In this document: positions 27,801-37,591 of the stretch, in pieces
How positions within the stretch are numbered: the first letter of the stretch is position 1
How the letters are laid out: each line of letters begins with the position of its first letter
Assembly (NCBI GenBank): GCA_963715285.1
Contig: CAVQRU010000002.1
Span: 1-64,000, forward strand
Reading direction: 5' to 3'
Length of the DNA: 64,000 nt
Origin: Sva-07 sp963715285
Lineage (GTDB): Bacteria > Actinomycetota > Acidimicrobiia > Acidimicrobiales > Ilumatobacteraceae
Program-made: the position numbers and the translations under genes
The notes under the pieces: generated by a model
What the model was told of the DNA's origin: nothing
The model's database searches: none
The model's input: only the letters and a program-made list of their open reading frames with translations

Positions 27801-30587
27801 TCAGCCCGAGTTGCGCAGACCGGTCGCGATCGCGTTGATCGACAACTGGATGCCTCGTTCGACCATCTCGTCGTGGTCGCCGTCGCGGAATCGACGCAGC
27901 AGGTCGACCTGCATCACGTGGAGCGGATCGAGGTACGGATACCGGTTGCGCAGGCTTCGGGCGAGCAACGGGTTGTCGGCGAGCGGTGTGGCCGACCCGG
28001 TGATGCGACGGTGCCAGTGGAGTGTCCGGGCGTGCTCGTCGGCGATCGCCCCGAACAGGTCGCTACGCGTCGCGTCGTCCTCGACGAGTACGTCGGCGTA
28101 GCGACGGGCGATGTCGATGTCGGTCTTGGCGAGCACCATGCCCATGTTGTCGATCACGGTGCGGAAGAACGGCCACCCCCGGTACATCTGCGCCAGTCGA
28201 TCGAGCCGCTGCTCGTCGGGGTCGTCGCCGCCCACGAACGCGTGCACCGCCGATCCGACCCCGAACCACGCCGGGAGCATCAGCCGGCACTGCGTCCAGC
28301 CGAACACCCACGGGATCGCACGGAGGTCCTCGATCGCCGGGGAGGTCGTTCGAGATGCCGGCCGACTCCCCACGTTGAGCTTGGCGATCTCGTCGGTCGG
28401 CGTGATCGCCCTGAAGAAGCCGACGAAGCGATCGTCGCCGTACACCAATGCCCGGTAGGCGTCGTAGGCGAGACCGGAGAGCTCACTCATCGTGTCGGCG
28501 TGGACGTCGTCGACGGTCGGGTCGTGTTCGGCGTGGAGCAGCGACGCCTCGAGCGTGGCCGCCACCACCGTCTCGAGGTTGCGGCGCGCCATCGCCGGGT
28601 TGGAGTACTTCGCGGCGACCATCTCGCCCTGCTCGGTGAGGCGGATCGAGCCGTCGACCGATCCCGGTGGGAGTGCGAGGATCGCCTGGTGGGCCGGCCC
28701 GCCGCCTCGACCGACGGTGCCACCGCGGCCGTGGAAGAAGCGCAGCCGCACACCGGCGTCGGCCGCGACGCGGGTGAGCGCGGTCTGTGCTGCCGAGAGG
28801 TTCCACTGCGAGGTGAGGTACCCGCCGTCCTTGTTCGAGTCGGAGTAGCCGATCATCACCTCCTGGCGGTTGCGGCGCGACCGCACGAGGTCCGCGTACA
28901 CCGGGTTGGCGAGCAGGCTGGAGAGGACGTCGGCCGACCGGTCGAGATCGTCGATCGTCTCGAACAGCGGGACGATGTCGAGTTGCGTGGTCGCTGCGCG
29001 CCCGGAGGAAGCAGCGGTGACCAACCCGACCTCCTTGAGGAGCACGGCGACCTCGAGGACGTCACTGACGTCATGGGCCATCGAGATGACGTAGTGCGGG
29101 ACGACCGTGCGGCCGACGCGCGCGACGGCGGTGGCGGCCTCTCGGAGGATGGCGAGCTCGGAGCGGGTGATGTCGGCGTGGTCCGACGCCGGGTGGCACA
29201 GGAGTCGGGGGGAGCGGAGTTCGTCTTCGAGCATCGCGACCCGGCCGCCTTCGTCGAGCGACAGGTAGTCGTCGCAGACACCGGCGGAACGGAGGAGGTC
29301 GGCGATCACGGTCTCGTGGACGGCGGAGTTCTGGCGCATGTCGAGCCCGCAGAGGTGGGCGCCGAACGTGGCGACCCCGTCGCGGACGGGTTCGACGAGA
29401 CGGGTGGCGATCGCTCCGGCGCCGTGGGTGTGCAACGAGGCGGTGACCGCGTCGAGATCGTCGAGGAGTTCGGAGAGATCCTGGTACGCCGCTCGCGGTT
29501 CGGCCGGCGGCGGACCAGGGACGTCGTCCTCGGGGGCGAGCACCCCGCGTGCATAGGCGTGGAGTCGGGCGTGGATGCCGCGCAGTGCCCTGCGGTACGG
29601 CTCGTCGGCGCGGAACGGCGACTCGTCACCGGACGCCTCGGCGAGCTCGAGGACCTCGGGGGTCGGGCTGACGAGCCGATCGGTCATCGAGAGCTGGTGC
29701 GACAGGCGGTGTACACCTGCGAGGTGGTGGTCCAGCGCGGTCACCGTCTGGCGCCCGATGGCGTAGCGCACGACCTCGTCGGTGACGAACGGGTTGCCGT
29801 CGCGGTCGCCGCCGATCCACGAGCCCATCGTGATCGCATGCGTCGTGTCGACGCGCCGGCCGGTGACGGCGGCGAGATCGTCGGCGAGACGCCTCGTGAG
29901 TGCGGGCACGACTTCGAAGAGGCTCGCCGAGTAGTACCGGATCGCCTCGTTGATCTCGTCGCGGACGCGAAGCTTCGACAACCGGAGCAGCGCCGTCTGC
30001 CAGAGCAGCAGCACGCGCGTGGCGAGTTCGCCCTCGAGTCGCTCGTGTTCCCATGGATCGGTGGCCCGGCTGCGTTCGTCGAGCAGGTGGGAGATCTCGT
30101 CGAGAACCTCCAGCACGGTCTTGCGTCGCACCTCGGTGGGGTGGGCGGTGATGACCGGGCTCACCTGGAGCTCGGCGACCACCTCGACGAGCCGATCGTC
30201 GGCAACGCCGGAGCGCTCGATGCGCTCGAACGCCGCCGCGAGGCTGCCGGGGCGAGCCGGACTGCCCGCAGCGCGGTGGTGGCGGCTCCGTCGTTCGACG
30301 TGGACGTCCTCGGCGGTGTTGGCCAACAGCGACAGCCAGTCGAGCGCCCGGAGCACGAGGAGTTGTTCGGAGATCGGTTCGCGACCCAGGACCTCGCGTA
30401 TCGGTTCGACCGTGCTGAGACCCGAGCGGCGACCCTCGACCGACAGCTGGCGAACCCGCTCGACCAGTCGATAGGTGGCGTCGCCCTCGGTTGCCCTGAT
30501 CGCGTCGCCGAGGAGGCGGCCCAGCAGCCGGATGTCGTCGCTCAGCGCATCGTTCGGTTGGTCTTCCGTTCCGGTCCGGTCCGACAT
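27801..30587 (-). CDS. ppc: Phosphoenolpyruvate carboxylase
   Basis: A 928-aa enzyme, normal length for bacterial PEPC. It carboxylates PEP to oxaloacetate to refill the TCA cycle. Visible hallmarks are VSPVITAHPTEVRRKTVL (catalytic His region), WIGGDRDGNP, the FHGRGGTVGRGGGPAH glycine loop, EVMIGYSDSNKDGGYLTSQW, LTEQGEMVAAKYSNP and the C-terminal LSINAIATGLRNSG ending in the conserved -NSG-type tail. Start: ATG at 30587 (MSDRTGTEDQPNDALS), since the frame upstream is only the shadow of glgA. Divergent from glgA, 57 nt apart. Cytosolic; usually allosterically controlled by acetyl-CoA and aspartate. Confidence 0.96.
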   Translation of the reverse strand: MSDRTGTEDQPNDALSDDIRLLGRLLGDAIRATEGDATYRLVERVRQLSVEGRRSGLSTVEPIREVLGREPISEQLLVLRALDWLSLLANTAEDVHVERRSRHHRAAGSPARPGSLAAAFERIERSGVADDRLVEVVAELQVSPVITAHPTEVRRKTVLEVLDEISHLLDERSRATDPWEHERLEGELATRVLLLWQTALLRLSKLRVRDEINEAIRYYSASLFEVVPALTRRLADDLAAVTGRRVDTTHAITMGSWIGGDRDGNPFVTDEVVRYAIGRQTVTALDHHLAGVHRLSHQLSMTDRLVSPTPEVLELAEASGDESPFRADEPYRRALRGIHARLHAYARGVLAPEDDVPGPPPAEPRAAYQDLSELLDDLDAVTASLHTHGAGAIATRLVEPVRDGVATFGAHLCGLDMRQNSAVHETVIADLLRSAGVCDDYLSLDEGGRVAMLEDELRSPRLLCHPASDHADITRSELAILREAATAVARVGRTVVPHYVISMAHDVSDVLEVAVLLKEVGLVTAASSGRAATTQLDIVPLFETIDDLDRSADVLSSLLANPVYADLVRSRRNRQEVMIGYSDSNKDGGYLTSQWNLSAAQTALTRVAADAGVRLRFFHGRGGTVGRGGGPAHQAILALPPGSVDGSIRLTEQGEMVAAKYSNPAMARRNLETVVAATLEASLLHAEHDPTVDDVHADTMSELSGLAYDAYRALVYGDDRFVGFFRAITPTDEIAKLNVGSRPASRTTSPAIEDLRAIPWVFGWTQCRLMLPAWFGVGSAVHAFVGGDDPDEQRLDRLAQMYRGWPFFRTVIDNMGMVLAKTDIDIARRYADVLVEDDATRSDLFGAIADEHARTLHWHRRITGSATPLADNPLLARSLRNRYPYLDPLHVMQVDLLRRFRDGDHDEMVERGIQLSINAIATGLRNSG

Positions 30588-30644
30588 CCGTCCAGTCAAG
30601 CGCGTTCGAGGGCGAAGCGTTCGCGGGTGGGGCAGACTGGCGCG

Positions 30645-32021
30645 ATGAGGGTTGTGTTCGCCACCGCCGAGTTGGCTCCGGTTGCAGCGGTCGGTGGCCT
30701 CGCGGCGGCGGCGGCCGGGCTGGGAACCGAGTTGCGGCGCCAGGGTGTCGACGTCGAGCTCGTCATGCCCGACTACGACGGCGTCGCGCTCGACGACGAG
30801 ACGGTCGTGGCGCTCGACGTGCCCGACTGGATCGGGTTCGCGAGCGTGCGCATCGGAATCCACCCGGTGGCGGGGCGGGTCCACCTCGTGTCGGTGCCGG
30901 GCATCGCCCGGCCGCACCCGTACCTGCAGGCGAACGGCGAGGGCTGGCCCGACAACAGCGAGCGATTCTTCCGCTTCGCCCGGGCCGTTGCCGCCTGGGT
31001 CGAACTCGATCCGCCCGACGTCCTGCATCTCAACGACTGGCACACCGGTGCCGTGTTGGCCGCGCTGACCGATCCGCCGCCCACCGTCCTCTCGGTGCAC
31101 GACCTCGCCTACCAGGGTGTCGCCGACGGGTCGTGGCTCGGGTTGATCGGCCCCCGAGCCTCGCACTACGAGTGGTGGGGTGACACCAACCCGCTGTCGG
31201 GAGCCATCGCGCTCGCCGACCGGATCGTTGCGGTCTCGCCGCACTACGCGACCGAGATCGTGACCCGGGAGGGGGGTTTCGGGCTCGACGAACAGCTCCG
31301 TCACCGTGGTGATGCACTCGTGGGGATTCTCAACGGCATCGACACCGAGGTCTGGGACCCGGCGAACGATCCCCTGATCGCCGCACCGTTCGGTGTCGAT
31401 GCGTTGGCAACACGGGCGGACAACCGTCGCGCGCTCCACGAGCGCCTCGACTTCCCCGCAGACGACAGGACGCCGCTCGCCACGGTCGTCACCCGGCTCA
31501 CGCATCAGAAGGGCATCGACCTCCTCACCCCGTTGGTCGGCCTGCTCGATCAGATCCCGATGCGACTCGCGATCCTGGGGTCCGGCGATGCCGGGTTGTC
31601 CGCTCACCTCCATCGGCTCGCCGCCGACCACCCGGGGTGGTTCGCATTCGTCGAGGGGAACGACGAGGCGTTGTCGCATCTCATGTTCGCCGGGGCGGAC
31701 GCCTCGCTGATGCCGAGTCGCTTCGAGCCGTGCGGCCTGACACAGATGCGGGCGATGCGCTACGGCGCCGTGCCCGTGACGACTGCTGTCGGCGGGCTCG
31801 TCGACACCGTCATCGATGTCGACCTCCACCGGAACGGCACCGGGTTCGTCGCCGGTCGCACGACGTCCGAGGACCTGCTCGCAGCGATGTTCAGGGCCGC
31901 CCGACGCCTCCGTGACACCCGCCGTCGTGACACGTTGCGGCGGCGCATCATGGCGATCGACTGGTCCTGGAGCGGTCCCGCCGGTGAGTATTCGGCGCTC
32001 TACCGCGAACTGCTCGGTTGA
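30645..32021 (+). CDS. glgA: Glycogen synthase (GT5 family glycosyltransferase)
   Basis: A 458-aa GT-B enzyme. The start MRVVFATAELAPVAAVGGLA carries the glycogen-synthase N-terminal motif (normally K-x-GG; here AAVGG, with the Lys replaced by Ala). Other family signals are DVLHLNDWHTGAV, SVHDLAYQG, IVAVSPHYATEI, ILNGIDTEVWDP, TRLTHQKGIDLL and SRFEPCGLTQMRAMRYGAVPV. ADP-glucose is the usual donor. The next gene, 30 nt downstream, is glgC, which makes ADP-glucose, so the pair forms the core of glycogen synthesis. The missing Lys in the N-terminal loop is a deviation from textbook GlgA. Confidence 0.9.
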   Translation: MRVVFATAELAPVAAVGGLAAAAAGLGTELRRQGVDVELVMPDYDGVALDDETVVALDVPDWIGFASVRIGIHPVAGRVHLVSVPGIARPHPYLQANGEGWPDNSERFFRFARAVAAWVELDPPDVLHLNDWHTGAVLAALTDPPPTVLSVHDLAYQGVADGSWLGLIGPRASHYEWWGDTNPLSGAIALADRIVAVSPHYATEIVTREGGFGLDEQLRHRGDALVGILNGIDTEVWDPANDPLIAAPFGVDALATRADNRRALHERLDFPADDRTPLATVVTRLTHQKGIDLLTPLVGLLDQIPMRLAILGSGDAGLSAHLHRLAADHPGWFAFVEGNDEALSHLMFAGADASLMPSRFEPCGLTQMRAMRYGAVPVTTAVGGLVDTVIDVDLHRNGTGFVAGRTTSEDLLAAMFRAARRLRDTRRRDTLRRRIMAIDWSWSGPAGEYSALYRELLG

Positions 32022-32051
32022 GCGCTGCCTCGCTGTGTACGTTGGAGCGTG

Positions 32052-33281
32052 ATGGCTGCCGAACCGACCGTGCTCGTGATCGTGCTCGCAGGCGGTGAGG
32101 GCAAGCGCCTCGCACCGCTCACCAACGACCGAGCCAAGCCGGCGGTTCCGTTCGCGGGTACCTACCGACTGATCGACTTCGCGCTGTCCAACTTCGCGAA
32201 CGCCGGGTACCTGAAGATCGTCGTGCTCACCCAGTACAAGAGCCACAGCCTCGATCGCCACATCTCCCAGACCTGGCGCTTCTCGGCGATGCTCGACAAC
32301 TACGTCACCCCCGTGCCCGCGCAGATGCGGCGCGGTCCGTACTGGTTCCAGGGGTCGGCCGACGCGATCTACCAGAACCTCAACCTGATCGCCGACGAAT
32401 CGCCCGACATCGTGTGCGTGTTCGGCGCCGACCACATCTACCGGATGGACCCTCGTCAGATGGTGGCGGAACACGCCGAGACCGGCGCCGGCGTCACCGT
32501 GGCGGCGATCCCGGTGCCGAGGCACGAGGCGACCGAGTTCGGCGTGATCGAAGTCGACGACGAGGGCCGGATCCTCGCCTTCCACGAGAAGGTGGCATCG
32601 CCACCCACGATGCCCGGCAACGACGACATGTGTCTCGCCAGCATGGGCAACTACGTGTTCGACACCCAGACATTGATCGACGTGGTGACCCCCCGGGAGA
32701 ACCAGTACACCGATCTCGGCAGTCATGTGATCCCGGCGCTCACCGAGGCCGGCGTCGCCCGCGCCTACGACTTCTCGAAGAACATCGTGCCCGGCCAGGA
32801 CGATCGTGAGAAGGGTTACTGGCGAGATGTCGGAACGATCGACTCGTTCTTCCACGCCAACATGGACCTGATCGCGCCGGTGCCGATCTTCAATCTGTAC
32901 AACGAGAAGTGGCCGGTGTTCACGTCGCGCCGGGCGCTCCCGCCGGCGAAGGTGTCACGGGGGCGCGGGGGCGAGCCGTCGTTCGTCGACGGCAGCCTGC
33001 TGTGTCAGGGCTCGATCGTCTCGGGGTCGCACGTCGAGCGGTCGATCGTCGGTCCCGGCACGTTCATCGACCACGATGCGCACGTCACCGACTCGATCAT
33101 CTTCCCCGACGTCCACATCGGTCCCGGCGTGCGGCTGCACCGCTGCATCGTCGACAAGAACGTCGTCGTGCCCGAGTGGACCCGCATCGGACTCGAACTC
33201 GATGCCGATCGAGAGCTGTTCACGGTCAGCGACGAAGGTGTCGTCGTGATCGAGAAGGGCCGCAACCTCGCCCAACGGTGA
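32052..33281 (+). CDS. glgC: Glucose-1-phosphate adenylyltransferase
   Basis: A 409-aa nucleotidyltransferase making ADP-glucose from ATP and glucose-1-phosphate. The N-terminal signature VLAGGEGKRLAPLTNDRAKPAVPFAG, YRLIDFALSNFANAG, GSADAIYQNL, VFGADHIYRMD (catalytic Asp) and GYWRDVGTIDSFFHANMDL are all diagnostic. The C-terminal left-handed beta-helix is seen as GSIVSGSHVERSIVGPGTFI and later hexapeptide repeats. A GTG directly before the ATG (32049) could also serve as start. It follows glgA by 30 nt in the same operon. Confidence 0.96.
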   Translation: MAAEPTVLVIVLAGGEGKRLAPLTNDRAKPAVPFAGTYRLIDFALSNFANAGYLKIVVLTQYKSHSLDRHISQTWRFSAMLDNYVTPVPAQMRRGPYWFQGSADAIYQNLNLIADESPDIVCVFGADHIYRMDPRQMVAEHAETGAGVTVAAIPVPRHEATEFGVIEVDDEGRILAFHEKVASPPTMPGNDDMCLASMGNYVFDTQTLIDVVTPRENQYTDLGSHVIPALTEAGVARAYDFSKNIVPGQDDREKGYWRDVGTIDSFFHANMDLIAPVPIFNLYNEKWPVFTSRRALPPAKVSRGRGGEPSFVDGSLLCQGSIVSGSHVERSIVGPGTFIDHDAHVTDSIIFPDVHIGPGVRLHRCIVDKNVVVPEWTRIGLELDADRELFTVSDEGVVVIEKGRNLAQR

Positions 33282-33284
33282 CGG

Positions 33285-34316
33285 TCAGGCGAGAAGGTCG
33301 CGGGGGGTCTGGTCGCGGGGTCCGGGGAAGGGGAGCGTGACGTCGATCGCGTTGCGGCCCGCTGACCAGTGCGCAGCGGCGATCACGTCGAGGACCTGGC
33401 GCCCGAGCTGCGACGTGGCCGGCACCGGTCGGCCGGTGCGGATGTTGGTCCAGAATCGTTTGAGCTGCGCGGCGTAGCCGTAGTCGTCGACCAGCGACGG
33501 TGGGTCACCGGTCGGCGCGCCCACCGGCACGACGTCACCGTTGCGCTCGAGTGACGGTTGCGGATACAGCTCGGCGCGCAACACGCCACTCGCACTCGAC
33601 GCCTGGAGATCCCAGCTCGGTGTCGATCCCGGCTGCCAGCCGACGACGATCGTGGCGAGCAACCCCGATGTGAACCGGAGCTTGACCGTGCCGTGTTCCC
33701 GGTCGGTTCCCGCGTCCGTGATGACGGCCGTGAGCGACGTCGGCGGCCCGGCGCCCGCTTCGGCGGCCGTCCGCAGGACGAGGCCGACCGGGTGGACGCC
33801 GAGGTCGAACAGCGCTCCGCCACCCCAGGACGACCCGTCGCCCTGACGCCACGTCGGTGGGGCCTGCAGCGCTCTCGCGGACAGGTGGGTGAGGAGGCCG
33901 AGCGAGCCGACGTCGGCGAGCAGCGCGTCGATCACCGGCGAGGCCACGAGATGCTCGGAGTAGAGCACCGCCCGGCCGGTTCGCGCCTCGGCGTCGATGA
34001 GACGGTCGGCGTCGGCGAGTGTGCAGGCGAGCGGCGCCTCGACGACGACCTGGTATCCGGCGTCGAGCAGGCGGATCGCGTCGTCGACGTGCGAGGCCGG
34101 GGGAGTGGCCACGATCGCCAGATCGCCGAGTCGATTCGCCAGCAGCGCGTCGTACGGCTGCGGCTGGCCACCGACGGCGCGGGCCAGGGTGGTCGACCGC
34201 TCGAGGTCGCGTGAGGAGACGGCCCGGACCGGCCAGCCGAGCGATTGGCAGGCTGCGGCATGGACGCCGGCCACCATGCCCGCACCCCAGAGCACCACGT
34301 CGGGTCGGCGTTGCAT
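33285..34316 (-). CDS. Gfo/Idh/MocA family oxidoreductase
   Basis: A 343-aa NAD(P)-dependent oxidoreductase. The Rossmann start VVLWGAGMVAGVHAAACQ (G-x-G-x2-A) is followed by DLAIVATPPASHVDDAIRLLDAGYQVVVEAPLACTLADAD, where the usual catalytic EKP is changed to EAP (Lys to Ala). The C-terminal domain starts with GGALFDLGVHPVGLVL, which keeps the D-x-G-x-H motif. Loss of the Lys in EKP suggests altered or reduced activity. The family oxidises or epimerises sugars and inositols. Its stop is 3 nt from convergent glgC; upstream on the same strand, 5 nt away, is an F420-type oxidoreductase. Confidence 0.82.
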   Translation of the reverse strand: MQRRPDVVLWGAGMVAGVHAAACQSLGWPVRAVSSRDLERSTTLARAVGGQPQPYDALLANRLGDLAIVATPPASHVDDAIRLLDAGYQVVVEAPLACTLADADRLIDAEARTGRAVLYSEHLVASPVIDALLADVGSLGLLTHLSARALQAPPTWRQGDGSSWGGGALFDLGVHPVGLVLRTAAEAGAGPPTSLTAVITDAGTDREHGTVKLRFTSGLLATIVVGWQPGSTPSWDLQASSASGVLRAELYPQPSLERNGDVVPVGAPTGDPPSLVDDYGYAAQLKRFWTNIRTGRPVPATSQLGRQVLDVIAAAHWSAGRNAIDVTLPFPGPRDQTPRDLLA

Positions 34317-34321
34317 CGCCG

Positions 34322-35272
34322 CTAGTTCCCGGCGAGTTCGGCCACGACGGGTGCGAACGACTCGATCTCCCCCGCACCCACGATCACGTAGCTGAACCCG
34401 TAGTCGGCGCGAAGCGCCAGCAGGTCCTCGATGATCCGTGCCGGGCTGCCGATCAGCGCGTACGGGCTGGCGTCGAGCATCGCCTCGTCGACCGACAGCG
34501 CACGGGCGATCCGCTCGACACGTCCAGCCCGATCGTCGGTGACCGCGTTGAAGAACGTTCGGATGTTCATCTCGATGTCGGCCAGCCGGTCGCCGGCCTG
34601 CTCGGCGACGATGGCGACCTTCGCCTCGACCGCTTCGGCCGTCATCGTGGCGAACGCCTCGGGCCCGAACACACCCGCATCGAGCGTGCCGTTGACCCCG
34701 ACGATGTCGGCCTCGCGCGCGGCGATGCCGAGCACGCGTGGGCCACCGCCGCCGATCAGGATCGGTGGACACGGCGACTGGAGGGGCTTGGGCTGACCGT
34801 CGTAGTCGGTGACGCAATAGTGCTCGCCGTCGAAACTGAACGGGACCGGGCCCATCGCGCCGCGGATGACAGCGAGACCCTCGACGAACCGATCGACGCG
34901 CACGCCGGCGCGGTCGTAGGGCAACCCGAGCTGTTCGTAGTCGGAGATCATCCAGCCGGCACCGAGCCCGATCTCGACCCGGCCCCCCGACAGCACGTCC
35001 ATCGTGGCGAGTTCCTTCGCGAGGATCGCCGGGTGCTTGTAGTCGTTGTCGAACACGAGCGCGCCGGCCCGCAAGGTGGTGGTCGCGTCGAGGATCGCCT
35101 GCAGGGCCGGCATCGGAGCGAACTGTTCGGTGAAGTGGTCGGGCATCGTCGCCACCGAGTACCCGAGCGCCTCGATCCGACGAGCGGTGTCGCGCCACGT
35201 GTGGGCGTCGGTGGGGGTGGACAACTGGACACCGAAACGGAACGGCTTGACGGGGAAGCGACTCGCAGCCAC
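34322..35272 (-). CDS. LLM-class F420-dependent oxidoreductase
   Basis: A 316-aa luciferase-like monooxygenase-fold protein. Family features: KPFRFGVQLSTPTDAHTWRDTARRIEALGYSVATMPDHF, then LRAGALVFDNDYKHPAILAKELATMDVLSGGRVEIGLGAGW, and PPILIGGGGPRVLGIAAREADIVGV. This pattern matches the F420-dependent subgroup (TIGR03621-like) common in actinobacteria. The start is uncertain: the GTG at 35272 (VAASRFPVKPF) is the last possible start before the fold, but its ribosome binding site is poor. Probably co-transcribed with the Gfo/Idh gene 5 nt downstream. It is divergent from the PBP gene. Confidence 0.82.
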   Translation of the reverse strand: MAASRFPVKPFRFGVQLSTPTDAHTWRDTARRIEALGYSVATMPDHFTEQFAPMPALQAILDATTTLRAGALVFDNDYKHPAILAKELATMDVLSGGRVEIGLGAGWMISDYEQLGLPYDRAGVRVDRFVEGLAVIRGAMGPVPFSFDGEHYCVTDYDGQPKPLQSPCPPILIGGGGPRVLGIAAREADIVGVNGTLDAGVFGPEAFATMTAEAVEAKVAIVAEQAGDRLADIEMNIRTFFNAVTDDRAGRVERIARALSVDEAMLDASPYALIGSPARIIEDLLALRADYGFSYVIVGAGEIESFAPVVAELAGN

Positions 35273-35349
35273 TCGAGCGACGGTAGTCGACGTTCCGTCG
35301 GGGCGAGCCCTCCGGGCCTGCCGTCCGTGGTGCAACTGGCGCAAGTATC

Positions 35350-37572
35350 GTGGCTTCCACTGTGCGTCTCCTCGGATTCATCCCTCGGCTGCTGCTCGTC
35401 GTCGCGGCCGGCGCCCTGCTGGTCACCGCCACGGTGGTCGGCGTCGCGCCCCGGGTGTGGTCGACGGCGAACTCGCACGAGGAACTGCCCGTCGAACTCC
35501 CCGAGTTCGAGGCGCTCGCCCAGCGCACGTACATCTACGACGCCAACGGCCAGGAGATCGGGATCTACGAACTCGAGAACTCCCAACCGATCCCGTTCGA
35601 AGAGATCCCACCGGACGTCGTCGACGCCTTCCTCACCGTCGAGGACAAGGAGTTCTTCACTCACGACGGCGTCAACGTCCGCAGCCTGATCCGTGCAACG
35701 CTGTCGAACTTCGCCTCCGACGCGCCTCAGCAGGGTGCCTCCACGATCACGATGCAGGTCGTCAAGAACGACTTCCTCGCCGGGCTGGAGCGCGACGGCC
35801 GTTACAAGCTGCTCCAGATCCACTACGCCCGGATGCTCGAGAAGGAGCTCACCAAGCAGGAGATCCTCGCCCGCTACCTGAACACGGTGTTCTTCGGCAA
35901 CAACGCCTACGGGATCGCAGCGGCCGCCGAGACCTACTTCGGCAAGACCGCTCAGGAGCTGACCTTCACGGAGGCGGCGTTCCTCGCGGGTCTGGTGCGC
36001 TCTCCGTCGGGGTTCGACCCGATCAACGAACCCGAGCGCAGCCGGGCGCGTTGGCTGCAGGTGGTCGAGCGCTTGGAGGACGAGGGCAAGGTCACGCCGC
36101 TCGAGGCCGAACAGCTCACCGAGTTCGTGCTGCCGTCTCGCGTCAAGACGCTGCCGGACCGCTCGTACGAGCGCACGTACTACACGGAGGCGCTGCGCGA
36201 TTACCTGTTGAACCGCAGCACCGTGCTCGGCGACACCTACCAGGAGCGCTACAACCAGCTGTTCCGCGGCGGCCTGCGGATCCACACGACGCTCGACGCC
36301 AACCTGCAGGCGATGGCCGTGCAGGCCCGCGATCGACTGCCCGAGACGTTCCAGGGCTTCGACGCGTCGATCGTGTCGCTCGACTCGACCAGCGGCGCCA
36401 TCCGCGTGATGGTCGGCGGGCGAGGGTTCGTGCCCAACGAACGTGAGGTCAACATGGCGATCTCGCCCCGCCAGACGGGGTCGAGCATCAAGATGTTCAT
36501 CCTCGCTGCCGCCGTGCAGGCGGGAGCGCAGCAGAACGACCTGATCGACGGTTCCGACCCGTGTCGGTTCGCCGTTCCCGGCGACGAGGACTTCGTGGTC
36601 GACGCGGTCAACGGCGGGCTCGCAACGCTGCAGGCCCAGACCACCAAGTCGATCAACTGCGCCTTCGTGCGCCTGTCCCAGATCGTCGGACTCAACCGGG
36701 TGGTCGACACCACCTACCGGATGGCGCGCTCGCCGTACCTCTACAAGAACCAGCCGGCCACGGAGCGTCTCCCGATCGACCCGTTCATCAGCTTCGCCAC
36801 CGGCGCCAACGAGTTGGCGCCGATCGACATGGCCTCCGGCGTGCAGTCGATCGCCAACGAGGGCGTCCACCACGAGCCGTACTACGTCGAGTACATCGAG
36901 AACGCTGCCGGCGAGCGCATCTACACACATCTCGATCCCGGCACCGAGGTGCTCGACCGCAACGCCGCGCTCGAGATCGTGCAGATCATGAAGGGTCCGA
37001 TCTACGGCGGTGGCACGGGACGCCGCGCGGCGTTCGACGACCGTCGTCCGGCGTTCGGCAAGACGGGTACCCAGGAGAACAACACCAATGCCTGGTTCGT
37101 CGGAGGTACCAAGCAGCTGTCGACGGCCGTGTGGGTCGGCGACCCCAACGCCTACACCCCGATGCAGCGCGTTCCCGGCCTCACCGACTACGGCCCGAAC
37201 GTCCAGGGCGGTCACTATCCGGCCGTGATCTGGAAGGCGTTCATGGAGCCCGCGCACAGCCTGCTGCCGCCGATCGACTGGGATCGGCCGCCGCCACCCG
37301 AACGCCCGAACGCCCGCCTCTATCTTCCCGGCAACGAGTGCATCCTGGTGACGTCGGTCGTACCGGCACCGACGGTCCCGGTCGACCCGGACGCGCCGAC
37401 CACGACCTCGGCGCCCGACGCCGAGCCGGCCGAGCCGGTCGAGACCGCACCACCGGTCACGGTCGTGACCCGGTCGGTCGAGGTGGGCGACACGATCCCG
37501 CCGGACGTGCTCGATCCCAACGTGCCGTTGCCGATCCTGCCGATCGCCGACAATGTCGGCCCGTGTCGATGA
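35350..37572 (+). CDS. Class A penicillin-binding protein (GT51 transglycosylase + transpeptidase)
   Basis: A 740-aa bifunctional peptidoglycan synthase. An N-terminal transmembrane helix (LLGFIPRLLLVVAAGALLVTATVVG) anchors it. The GT51 domain carries the catalytic Glu98 in FLTVEDKEFFTHDGV, then GASTITMQVVKN and KEILARYLNTVFFG-like sequence. The transpeptidase has the Ser378-S-I-Lys381 motif, S434-I-N and K571-T-G. A C-terminal Pro/Thr-rich tail (about 670-720) follows, as in mycobacterial PonA. It polymerises and cross-links cell-wall glycan at the outer face of the membrane and is a beta-lactam target. GTG start. Confidence 0.93.
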   Translation: MASTVRLLGFIPRLLLVVAAGALLVTATVVGVAPRVWSTANSHEELPVELPEFEALAQRTYIYDANGQEIGIYELENSQPIPFEEIPPDVVDAFLTVEDKEFFTHDGVNVRSLIRATLSNFASDAPQQGASTITMQVVKNDFLAGLERDGRYKLLQIHYARMLEKELTKQEILARYLNTVFFGNNAYGIAAAAETYFGKTAQELTFTEAAFLAGLVRSPSGFDPINEPERSRARWLQVVERLEDEGKVTPLEAEQLTEFVLPSRVKTLPDRSYERTYYTEALRDYLLNRSTVLGDTYQERYNQLFRGGLRIHTTLDANLQAMAVQARDRLPETFQGFDASIVSLDSTSGAIRVMVGGRGFVPNEREVNMAISPRQTGSSIKMFILAAAVQAGAQQNDLIDGSDPCRFAVPGDEDFVVDAVNGGLATLQAQTTKSINCAFVRLSQIVGLNRVVDTTYRMARSPYLYKNQPATERLPIDPFISFATGANELAPIDMASGVQSIANEGVHHEPYYVEYIENAAGERIYTHLDPGTEVLDRNAALEIVQIMKGPIYGGGTGRRAAFDDRRPAFGKTGTQENNTNAWFVGGTKQLSTAVWVGDPNAYTPMQRVPGLTDYGPNVQGGHYPAVIWKAFMEPAHSLLPPIDWDRPPPPERPNARLYLPGNECILVTSVVPAPTVPVDPDAPTTTSAPDAEPAEPVETAPPVTVVTRSVEVGDTIPPDVLDPNVPLPILPIADNVGPCR

Positions 37573-37591
37573 CCTGCCACACTGTGTGGCG

